DNA of 5,494 nt from Leptofilum sp965368765 (lineage in GTDB: Bacteria; Chloroflexota; Anaerolineae; Promineifilales; Promineifilaceae). This document shows positions 1-5,456 of the stretch, piece after piece. Every line of letters starts with the position of its first letter. Position 1 is the stretch's first letter. A program made the position numbers and the translations under genes. The stretch covers positions 1 to 5,494 of the forward strand of contig CBDUOF010000392.1 in assembly GCA_965368765.1 (NCBI GenBank), given 5' to 3'. The notes under the pieces were generated by a model, which was not told the origin of the DNA, searched no databases, and saw nothing but the letters and a program-made list of their open reading frames with translations.

Positions 1-1
1 C

Positions 2-337
2 TACCACGATCCCTGCTACCTCGGGCGGCATAACGGCATCATCGCGGAACCGCGTGACGCGCTTGCCAAAGCGGGAGCCACGCTGCTGGAAATGGACCGA
101 AGTGGCTCAGATTCGTTCTGCTGCGGTGCAGGCGGCGCTCAATACTGGAAAGAAGAGGAACACGGCACGGAAGCCGTGAATATGAATCGGTTTGAAGAAG
201 CGCAAAGCACCGGCGCCACCACCCTCGCCGTTGGCTGTCCCTTCTGCGCCACCATGATGGTGGATGCCAACCGCGAAAAGGGCGAACCGATGCAGGTTAA
301 AGATGTGGCTCAGGTGGTTATGGAAGCGATGCAGTAA
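2..337 (+). CDS. CCG-domain (Fe-S)-binding oxidoreductase, C-terminal part (5' end outside window)
   Basis: The reading frame is open from the window edge to TAA at 335-337, giving 111 C-terminal residues. Numbered from the first visible residue, it has Cys5 in HDPCYLGRHNG, Cys40-Cys41 in FCCGAGGA, and Cys79/Cys82 in GCPFC. The pattern is C-x34-CC-x37-C-x2-C, which is the CCG (cysteine-rich) domain of heterodisulfide reductase HdrB, GlpC and LutA-type proteins. In HdrB this motif binds unusual [4Fe-4S] clusters. Proteins with the wording DPCYLGRHNG...SFCCGAGG are usually annotated as (Fe-S)-binding or heterodisulfide-reductase-related proteins that move electrons between a flavoprotein dehydrogenase and a membrane carrier. 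The missing N-terminal part would normally hold a ferredoxin-type 2x[4Fe-4S] domain, sometimes with a membrane domain, and would settle the subtype. An ATG at 92 lies inside the domain and is not the start. The physiological substrate cannot be told from this fragment. Confidence 0.92.
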   Translation, partial: YHDPCYLGRHNGIIAEPRDALAKAGATLLEMDRSGSDSFCCGAGGAQYWKEEEHGTEAVNMNRFEEAQSTGATTLAVGCPFCATMMVDANREKGEPMQVKDVAQVVMEAMQ

Positions 338-371
338 GGATTCATCCTTCCACAATTGGCTATGCTGGGCA

Positions 372-409
372 AAACGGCCGTATCATGAAACCAGGTGATA
401 CGGCCGTTT
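372..409 (+). terminator. Hairpin after the Fe-S gene, built from two ACGGCCGT palindromes
   Basis: A perfect 14-bp inverted repeat pairs 372-385 (AAACGGCCGTATCA) with 396-409 (TGATACGGCCGTTT) around a 10-base loop. It starts 35 bases after the stop codon of the Fe-S gene. The stem is GC-rich in the middle and ends in TTTCTCAT. The U-tract is short, so intrinsic termination may be weak; a 3'-end-stabilising hairpin is an alternative. Each arm contains one full copy of the iterated octamer. Confidence 0.55.
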
Positions 410-491
410 CTCATACTCGCCAAAAAAGTCTAGCCAGAGTATCATCGACGCACTAAACTAATATGGAAGTTTTCGGAGACATCAGGCAGAT

Positions 492-1127
492 ATGCAGAAA
501 ATTAGTACGAAAATCATTTACACCATTCTACTTTTAGCCCTTCTTGCGGCCTGTGGTGGTGCGGAAACCTACACAGAAACCTTCGATGAGCCTGGCGCCT
601 GGCGCGTAGAAAGCAGCGGCGACGTGGTGGGCGAAGTGCGCGATGGCGTTTTTGACTTCACCATCACCGCCGATGACCTCACCAGCTGGACGACGGCAGG
701 ACAGGAGTTTAGCGACGGCATCTTCTCGGTGGAAGCCACCCAAGTCACCGGGCCAGATAACAATGCCTACGGGCTGCTGTTCCGCGTGGATGATGAAAAT
801 GACAACTTTTACTCCTTCCAGATTTCAGGTGATGGGTTCATCTGGATTGGCCGCTATCGAGACGGTGGGGCAGCCGAGGCAGAGCCGATTGTGAATGATT
901 GGTGGTTTGAATCACCGGTTATCAATCAGGGTAATGCCACGAACAAGCTATCCGTGCAGGCCGAAGGGCAAAATCTCATCTTTTTCGTGAACGACCAAGA
1001 AGTAGGGCGCGTGACAGATGATGCCTTCAGCAGCGGCGACATTGGCCTGATGGTCCGTACGTTGGGCATCGGTGGCGTTCAAGTTCATTTTGACAATGTG
1101 ATGGTTACACCATTGCCAGACAGCTAA
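492..1127 (+). CDS. Secreted lipoprotein with a jelly-roll (LamG/DUF1080-like) domain
   Basis: This is a 211-residue protein. Its N-terminus is a lipoprotein signal peptide: basic residues Lys3 and Lys7, a hydrophobic core at about 8-19, and the lipobox LLAAC with Cys21 followed by Gly-Gly. The mature protein should therefore be lipid-anchored on the outer face of the membrane. Cys21 is the only cysteine. Residues about 25-207 form one beta-rich, aromatic-rich domain that opens with ETFDEPGAW and contains a YGLLFRVDDENDNFYSF stretch. It closes with GDIGLMVRT and VHFDNVMV. This layout is typical of concanavalin-like jelly-roll domains (LamG or the DUF1080/glycoside-hydrolase-16-like group), which often bind carbohydrate; no catalytic residues can be named. 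The ATG at 492 is supported by the signal peptide right behind it. The nearest Shine-Dalgarno-like GGAG (475-478) is rather far, 13 bases. The gene stands alone between two non-coding regions. Function unknown; surface glycan binding is only a guess. Confidence 0.88.
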   Translation: MQKISTKIIYTILLLALLAACGGAETYTETFDEPGAWRVESSGDVVGEVRDGVFDFTITADDLTSWTTAGQEFSDGIFSVEATQVTGPDNNAYGLLFRVDDENDNFYSFQISGDGFIWIGRYRDGGAAEAEPIVNDWWFESPVINQGNATNKLSVQAEGQNLIFFVNDQEVGRVTDDAFSSGDIGLMVRTLGIGGVQVHFDNVMVTPLPDS

Positions 1128-1221
1128 CTGTTAACCTGACGTACCAACAAAAAAATAGTGCTGAATAAGGGCAAAACAGCCCCTTTATGTCTACTGTATG
1201 CGCGATCACGGTGTCATTCGC

Positions 1222-1227
1222 TATAAT
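1222..1227 (+). promoter_or_regulatory. Possible -10 box for the E1-E2 operon
   Basis: A perfect TATAAT lies about 190 bases ahead of the E1 start. At 16-18 bases upstream only GC-rich sequence is found (around 1198-1205, no TTGACA-like hexamer) and there is no extended TG motif, so this needs an activator or is fortuitous. If used, the 5' leader would be about 175 bases. Confidence 0.3.
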
Positions 1228-1316
1228 ACGAGATGGATCAGCAACATACGGCCGTTTCCATCCCTCCCACAATGGCGGCGACCGTATCTTAACAATCAAA
1301 GAAACCTAGTTGCCTT

Positions 1317-1355
1317 ACGCTATCTATACCCACGAATATAATGAGTCGATAGCGT
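1317..1355. promoter_or_regulatory. Inverted repeat ACGCTATC/GATAGCGT around a second TATAAT
   Basis: ACGCTATC (1317-1324) is matched by GATAGCGT (1348-1355), a perfect 8-bp inverted repeat with a 23-base interval that contains TATAAT at 1337-1342. This could be an operator flanking a -10 element or a leader hairpin. No good -35 lies at 17 bases (1314-1319 reads CTTACG), so the promoter part is uncertain. Confidence 0.35.
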
Positions 1356-1357
1356 TG

Positions 1358-1373
1358 GGAAACGGCCGTTTCC
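1358..1373. repeat. 16-bp perfect palindrome GGAAACGGCCGTTTCC ahead of E1
   Basis: The iterated octamer ACGGCCGT is extended here by symmetric flanks to a perfect 16-bp palindrome. It ends 18 bases before the AAGGAG ribosome binding site (1392-1397) of the E1 gene. It could be a protein binding site; as RNA it is too tightly self-complementary to form a hairpin with a normal loop. Confidence 0.6.
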
Positions 1374-1410
1374 TTCCGTCATCAGTAGCACAAGGAGTTC
1401 CCACAAACCC

Positions 1411-3855
1411 ATGCTAGATACAAAACAGGAGATCGAATCAGAGTTAACCAGTGGCGGTGAAAACCAAAATATTTATATAAGCACCGCCGAAATCCTAAGA
1501 GATTACACCCTCGCCAATGAAAGCCGCAACGCCAGCCTCATAGGTCGGCGCGAAGTCCTCAGCGGTAAAGGAAAATTCGGCATATTTGGGGATGGTAAAG
1601 AAGTCGCCCAGCTGGCAATGGCCAAAGCGTTCAAAAAAGGTGACTTCCGATCCGGCTATTACCGCGATCAAACCTTTATGTTTGCCACCGGGGCCAGCAC
1701 CATCAAACAATTCTTTGCCCAACTGTATGCCATCGCCGACGTCTCATTAGAGCCAAGTTCCGCCGGTCGGCAGATGAATGCCCATTTTGCCACCCGCAGC
1801 CTCCACCCAGACGGCCGTTGGCGTGATCTCACCAAACAGTTCAACTCATCGGCCGATATTTCTCCCACCGGCAGCCAAATGCCTCGGCTGGTTGGTCTCG
1901 GGTATGCTTCCAGGCTCTATCGTGAACTTGCAGAGCTACAGCACCTCAAACAATTTTCAGACAATGGCAACGAAGTTGCCTTTGGTACAATTGGCAACGC
2001 CAGCTGTGCCGAAGGGCTGTTTTGGGAATCTATCAACGCCATTGGCGTTTTAAAAGCCCCCGTTGTCCTCTCCATTTGGGATGATGGCTACGGCATTTCT
2101 GTCCCCAACGAGTACCAAATCACAAAATCCAATCTGTCTGAACTGCTAAAAGGATTCCAGCGGGAGCCAGATAGCGATCAGGGCTTTGATATTTACACTG
2201 TAAAGGGATGGGATTACATGACACTGGTGGAAACGTATCAAAAAGCGGCCAATAATGCTCGCCGCCATCACGTTCCCGCCATTATTCACGTTATCGAGAT
2301 GACCCAACCGCAAGGGCATTCGACTTCCGGCAGCCACGAGCGCTATAAATCTTCAGAGCGTTTAACGTTTGAAGAAGAATTCGACTGCATTCTCAGAATG
2401 CGCCAATGGATCATTGAGCAGCGCATTGCCAAACCAGGCGAACTGGATCAAATTGAGCGAAATACACGCAAATCGGTTGAAAACATCCGCACAAAATTGT
2501 GGAAATCCTTTTCGCTGCCCATCTACAAGGAACGACAGGAAGTCGCAAACATCATCGAAGAAATAGAAGCACACTCTGCCAAACAGGCTGAGCTGGCCAG
2601 ATTGCGCCACAAGCTCATGGAAAAGAAATCCCCCTTCCGTCGCGACAACATGGAAGCGATTCGAGATGTGCTGCTGCTGGTTCGAGACGAAAAGTTACCG
2701 GCAATTCAGAAGCTGGTGCAGTGGCGCACCAATCAAATTGCCATAAGCAGGGAGCGGTACGGCTCTCACCTGTACAGCCAATCGGCCAAAGCGTATGCCC
2801 GCGTGCCAGAGATTGCGCCAATTTACACGGCCGATTCTATAAAGCTCAAGGGATATGAGGTACTTAACCGCACCTTTGACGCCATTTTGGGGCGTGATCC
2901 GCGGGTCGTTGCCTTTGGTGAAGATGTTGGTCAGCTTGGTGGCGTGAATCAGTCAATGGCCGGGATGCAGGCAAAATATGGTGAACTGCGCGTGTCGGAT
3001 ACAGGCATTCGCGAAGCGACCATCCTGGGGCAGGCGATTGGGTTGGCGCTAAGGGGCCTACGGCCGTTTGCCGAAATTCAGTACCTCGATTATTTACCCT
3101 ACGCCCTGCAAATTATGTCTGATGATTTGGCGACAACGCAGTGGCGCACCCGTGGCGGCCAAAAAGCGCCCGTGATCGTGCGCACCCGCGGCCACAGGCT
3201 GGAAGGGGTTTGGCATGGCGGGTCACCGATGGGGGCGGTGGTGCATATGCTGCGCGGCATTCATGTGCTGGTACCACGCAACATGGTGCAGGCGGCGGGG
3301 TTTTACAACACGCTAATGAAAACCGATGAGCCAGCCCTGGTCATTGAAGTCCTCAGCGGCTACAGATTGAAAGAAATAGTGCCGGATAACCTTACCGAAT
3401 TTACGATTCCGTTGGGCGTGCCCGAACTACTGCGCGAAGGGGAAGATATTACAATTGTGACCTACGGGGCAACGGTCTCCGTGGCTGCACGTGCGGCCGA
3501 CCTGCTGGCAAAGGTAGGCATCTCGGTTGAGTTGATCGACGTACGCTCTCTGCTGCCATTTGACGTAAACGGCCGTATTCTGCAATCCTTGCAGAAAACC
3601 AGCCGCATTCTCTTCCTGGATGAAGATGTCCCTGGCGGCGCCACCGCCTACATGATGCAAGAAGTCATCGAAAAGCAGGGTGGCTTTCATTGGCTAGATA
3701 GTGAACCCCGTACGCTTGCAGCGCAGGAACATCGTCCGGCCTATGGGTCTGACGGCAATTATTTTTCAAAGCCCAATGCGGAAGATGTGTTTGAAGCAGT
3801 GTACGAGCTCATGAACGAGGTCGATCCGGCCACTTATCCGATTTTTTACCGATAA
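1411..3855 (+). CDS. 2-oxoacid dehydrogenase E1 component, alpha and beta subunits fused
   Basis: An 814-residue single-chain thiamine-diphosphate E1. It decarboxylates a 2-oxoacid and acylates the lipoyl group of E2, in the cytoplasm. Residues about 25-345 are E1-alpha: SGYYRDQ (81-87), TPP/metal region GNASCAEG (195-202) to WDDGYGIS (223-230), and the GHSTSGSHERYK active-site loop (302-313). Residues about 345-475 are a charged helical linker, probably coiled-coil. Residues about 478-800 are E1-beta: transketolase pyrimidine domain with GEDVG (503-507, conserved catalytic Glu504), ALRGLRPFAEIQ, WHGGSPMG (601-608), then the transketolase C-domain (about 670-795). The classical GDG...NN thiamine motif reads GNA...DD; from memory, fused E1 proteins of Bacteroidetes share the WDDGYGIS part, so this is probably a family trait, not damage. 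The start has AAGGAG at 1392-1397, 13 bases away, and no nearer in-frame alternative. E2 follows 78 bases downstream. Substrate (pyruvate versus branched-chain) is not decided by the sequence. Confidence 0.94.
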   Translation: MLDTKQEIESELTSGGENQNIYISTAEILRDYTLANESRNASLIGRREVLSGKGKFGIFGDGKEVAQLAMAKAFKKGDFRSGYYRDQTFMFATGASTIKQFFAQLYAIADVSLEPSSAGRQMNAHFATRSLHPDGRWRDLTKQFNSSADISPTGSQMPRLVGLGYASRLYRELAELQHLKQFSDNGNEVAFGTIGNASCAEGLFWESINAIGVLKAPVVLSIWDDGYGISVPNEYQITKSNLSELLKGFQREPDSDQGFDIYTVKGWDYMTLVETYQKAANNARRHHVPAIIHVIEMTQPQGHSTSGSHERYKSSERLTFEEEFDCILRMRQWIIEQRIAKPGELDQIERNTRKSVENIRTKLWKSFSLPIYKERQEVANIIEEIEAHSAKQAELARLRHKLMEKKSPFRRDNMEAIRDVLLLVRDEKLPAIQKLVQWRTNQIAISRERYGSHLYSQSAKAYARVPEIAPIYTADSIKLKGYEVLNRTFDAILGRDPRVVAFGEDVGQLGGVNQSMAGMQAKYGELRVSDTGIREATILGQAIGLALRGLRPFAEIQYLDYLPYALQIMSDDLATTQWRTRGGQKAPVIVRTRGHRLEGVWHGGSPMGAVVHMLRGIHVLVPRNMVQAAGFYNTLMKTDEPALVIEVLSGYRLKEIVPDNLTEFTIPLGVPELLREGEDITIVTYGATVSVAARAADLLAKVGISVELIDVRSLLPFDVNGRILQSLQKTSRILFLDEDVPGGATAYMMQEVIEKQGGFHWLDSEPRTLAAQEHRPAYGSDGNYFSKPNAEDVFEAVYELMNEVDPATYPIFYR

Positions 3856-3856
3856 A

Positions 3857-3920
3857 AATTACCAATTACCCAATTGCTTTTTGTAATTAGTAATTCAGTA
3901 ATTGGTAATTGGGTAATTAC
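3857..3920. repeat. GTAATT heptamer/octamer repeat cluster between E1 and E2
   Basis: GTAATT begins at 3883, 3890, 3898, 3905 and 3913 (spacing 7, 8, 7, 8). Two reverse-complement copies, AATTAC, begin at 3857 and 3864. This allows two mutually exclusive stems: a 13-bp one pairing 3857-3869 with 3898-3910, and a 12-bp one pairing 3864-3875 with 3907-3918. The cluster fills most of the 78-base gap between the E1 stop and the E2 start and is far more AT-rich than the genes on both sides. It resembles short AT-rich tandem repeats found between genes in cyanobacteria and some other bacteria. It could modulate read-through or mRNA processing between the two genes, but this is inference. Confidence 0.8.
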
Positions 3921-3924
3921 CGAT

Positions 3925-3930
3925 GAGGAG
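3925..3930 (+). promoter_or_regulatory. Ribosome binding site that fixes the E2 start
   Basis: GAGGAG lies 3 bases before ATG 3934 (5 bases if the GAGG core 3925-3928 is counted). The spacing is tight but it is the only purine-rich site here. It supports ATG 3934 over the upstream in-frame TTG at 3874, which would translate the AT repeat into 20 extra residues ahead of the lipoyl domain. Confidence 0.7.
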
Positions 3931-3933
3931 TCA

Positions 3934-5202
3934 ATGGCAACAACAGTAATCATGCCTGAAATGGGCGAAGGCGTTATGGAAGGAACCGTTTCCCGCTGGC
4001 TCAAGCAGGTCGGCGAGGCGGTGGATCAGTATGAACCCCTGCTGGAAATTGAAACCGACAAGGTGACGACAGAAGCCACGGCCGAAGAAGCCGGGACGCT
4101 GCTGGAAATCTTGATTCCTGAAGGGGAAACGGTCGATGTCGGCACGGTTTTGGCTTACATTGGCCAACCGGGCGAAGCACCACCCCAAAACGGACAAGCC
4201 CCTGCGGCCAAGCCAGCGGCTCAGACGGCCCCTGAACCGCTTCAAGATACGCCAACGGTCACGGCGCGCCCTGCACCGTCATCACCCTCACAGACCGGTC
4301 GCAAGCCTCAGCCCTACACGGGACGCATTAGCCCGGTTGTAGGCCGCATTGCCGGTGAGCATGAGGTCGATTTGAGCTTGGTGGTGGGTACGGGGCGAGA
4401 CGGCCGTATCACCAAAAACGACATCCTGGCCTATATCGAACAGCGTGAGACCCACCCTGCCCCGCATTTGGATACCACGCCTGCCCCACAAGTCACCACG
4501 CCGCAAACCGCCACTCCCCCGCCGACAGCGGGCGAAATTGTCCCGCTCAGCAACATGCGCCGCGCCATTGCCGAACACATGGTGCGCAGCGTGCAAACCA
4601 GCCCGCACGTCACCACCGTGTTTGAGTTCGACTTTACGGCCGTTGCCCGCCACCGCGCGGCGCACAAAGCCCAATTCGCCCGCGATGGCGTTAATCTTAC
4701 CTTCACTGCCTACCTTGTCGCAGCGACCGTGGAGGCGCTTAAGCAACATCCCATGGTCAACAGCACCTGGACAGAAGCAGGGGTTGAACTCAAGCGGGAA
4801 ATCAACGTGGGCATGGCCACTGCCATTGACGACGGGCTGATTGTGCCCGTCATCAAAGGGGCCGATGGCCTGAATTTGCTCGGCCTGGCCCGCACCATCA
4901 ACGATCTGGCTGAACGCGCCCGTCGCAAGCAGCTCCAACCGAGCGAGGTACAGGGCGGCACGTTCTCCATCACGAATCATGGCACTTCAGGCAGCCTGTT
5001 TGCCACGCCCATCATCAATCAGCCGCAGTGCGGCATTTTGGGCGTGGGCAAAATTGAGAAGCGTGTCAAGGTGATCGATGATGCCATTGCCATACGGCCG
5101 TTGGCCTACGTCAGCTTCACCTTCGATCACCGCATTCTGGATGGCAAAACGGCCGATGATTTTGTCAGCAGTATCAAGCAGGCGGTAGAAAAGTGGCAGT
5201 AG
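3934..5202 (+). CDS. 2-oxoacid dehydrogenase E2 component (dihydrolipoamide acyltransferase)
   Basis: A 422-residue E2 that carries the acyl group on a lipoyl lysine, transfers it to CoA, and forms the oligomeric core of the complex. Residues 2-78 are one lipoyl domain starting ATTVIMPEMGEG, with the lipoylation site Lys43 in EIETDKVTTEA. Residues about 80-128 are an Ala/Pro-rich flexible linker. Residues about 131-168 are the peripheral-subunit-binding domain (ISPVVGRIAGEHEVDLSLV then GTGRDGRITKNDIL) that docks E1 and/or E3. A second Pro/Thr-rich linker spans about 171-199. Residues about 201-422 are the acyltransferase domain, with GGTFSITNHG (341-350) and the active-site DHRILDG (398-404; His399, Asp403). 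Length and single lipoyl domain fit bacterial BCDH/OGDH/PDH E2 proteins. GTFSITNHGTSGSLFATPIINQPQ is somewhat nearer to succinyltransferase-type wording, but the partner E1 is alpha/beta type, so a branched-chain or pyruvate role is more likely. ATG 3934 is chosen because the lipoyl domain begins directly after it. It is probably co-transcribed with E1; a terminator follows. Confidence 0.95.
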   Translation: MATTVIMPEMGEGVMEGTVSRWLKQVGEAVDQYEPLLEIETDKVTTEATAEEAGTLLEILIPEGETVDVGTVLAYIGQPGEAPPQNGQAPAAKPAAQTAPEPLQDTPTVTARPAPSSPSQTGRKPQPYTGRISPVVGRIAGEHEVDLSLVVGTGRDGRITKNDILAYIEQRETHPAPHLDTTPAPQVTTPQTATPPPTAGEIVPLSNMRRAIAEHMVRSVQTSPHVTTVFEFDFTAVARHRAAHKAQFARDGVNLTFTAYLVAATVEALKQHPMVNSTWTEAGVELKREINVGMATAIDDGLIVPVIKGADGLNLLGLARTINDLAERARRKQLQPSEVQGGTFSITNHGTSGSLFATPIINQPQCGILGVGKIEKRVKVIDDAIAIRPLAYVSFTFDHRILDGKTADDFVSSIKQAVEKWQ

Positions 5203-5232
5203 TTTAACCGTCGTTGCGAATATTAATTATGT

Positions 5233-5266
5233 AGCCACCTGTGCGTTTGCACAGGTGGCTTTTTTT
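5233..5266 (+). terminator. Intrinsic terminator of the E1-E2 operon
   Basis: A perfect 12-bp stem pairs AGCCACCTGTGC (5233-5244) with GCACAGGTGGCT (5249-5260) around a GTTT loop. It is followed by an uninterrupted T run ending at 5266. It begins 30 bases after the E2 stop codon, which shows that the operon ends with E2 and that no E3 gene follows in the same transcript. Confidence 0.94.
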
Positions 5267-5321
5267 GTTAACGGCCGTTTCTCACTAATCGTCCAAAAAT
5301 CTACAAAATTTCTGAAATGAT

Positions 5322-5362
5322 CAATTTTATTGTGGGTGATCTAACAATAATCAATAAAATTG
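5322..5362. promoter_or_regulatory. Operator-like inverted repeat abutting the -35 box
   Basis: CAATTTTATTG (5322-5332) is perfectly matched by CAATAAAATTG (5352-5362), an 11-bp inverted repeat with a 19-base interval. Its right arm ends at the base before TTGACA. A second pair, GATCAAT (5319-5325) and ATTGATC (5371-5377), encloses the same region and reaches into the promoter spacer. This geometry suits a repressor or activator site, but no regulator can be named. Confidence 0.5.
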
Positions 5363-5391
5363 TTGACAATATTGATCTGTTTCATTATTAT
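5363..5391 (+). promoter_or_regulatory. Sigma70-type promoter for the gene starting at 5457
   Basis: TTGACA (5363-5368) matches the -35 consensus exactly. TATTAT (5386-5391) has one mismatch to the -10 consensus, and the spacer is exactly 17 bases. Transcription would start near 5398, leaving about a 60-base leader before ATG 5457. It lies downstream of the operon terminator in clearly AT-rich DNA. Confidence 0.72.
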
Positions 5392-5456
5392 TCTTCGTGT
5401 CCGCATAAGGATTCTTAAGCAATCAATCAATTTCTCAATTGTTGAAGGAACTCTTG

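Larger units (their letters stand above)
1128..1410. other. Intergenic region upstream of the E1 gene
   Basis: These 283 bases hold no convincing gene. They contain a weak bulged hairpin (AAGGG 1167-1171 with CCCTT 1181-1185) that could end the lipoprotein transcript. Two TATAAT boxes occur (1222-1227 and 1337-1342), neither with a good -35 box. There are two copies of ACGGCCGT (1248-1255, 1362-1369), an 8-bp inverted repeat around the second TATAAT, and a 16-bp perfect palindrome just upstream of the ribosome binding site. It is the likely control region of the E1-E2 unit. Confidence 0.6.

Noticed and set aside
107..355. Open frame of 82 codons on the - strand opposite the Fe-S gene
   Set aside because: The + strand frame carries the full CCG cysteine pattern; the opposite frame shows no motif.
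1165..1188. Possible intrinsic terminator after the lipoprotein gene
   Set aside because: The stem is only about 5 bp without bulges and no T run follows it directly, so it is mentioned only inside the intergenic entry.
1246..1287. Possible leader hairpin ATACGG/CCGTAT
   Set aside because: Only 6 bp with a 30-base interval and no support for a riboswitch or attenuator; likely chance pairing involving the iterated octamer.
1105..1299. Small - strand open frame of 64 codons in the region upstream of E1
   Set aside because: It overlaps the lipoprotein end and the probable promoter region, and its product resembles no protein I recognise; chance is sufficient.
3857..3920. CRISPR-like array
   Set aside because: Units are only 6-8 bases with no unique spacers of constant length, so this is a short tandem repeat and not CRISPR.
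3931..4245. Open frame of 104 codons on the - strand opposite the E2 lipoyl domain
   Set aside because: It is antisense to the conserved lipoyl domain, with low-complexity Arg/Phe/Gly-rich content and no domain pattern; a shadow of the real gene.
4288..4980. Open frame of 230 codons on the - strand opposite E2
   Set aside because: It lies wholly antisense to a clearly conserved E2 gene, has no recognisable domain, and is explained by GC-rich codon use of E2 leaving few stops on the other strand.
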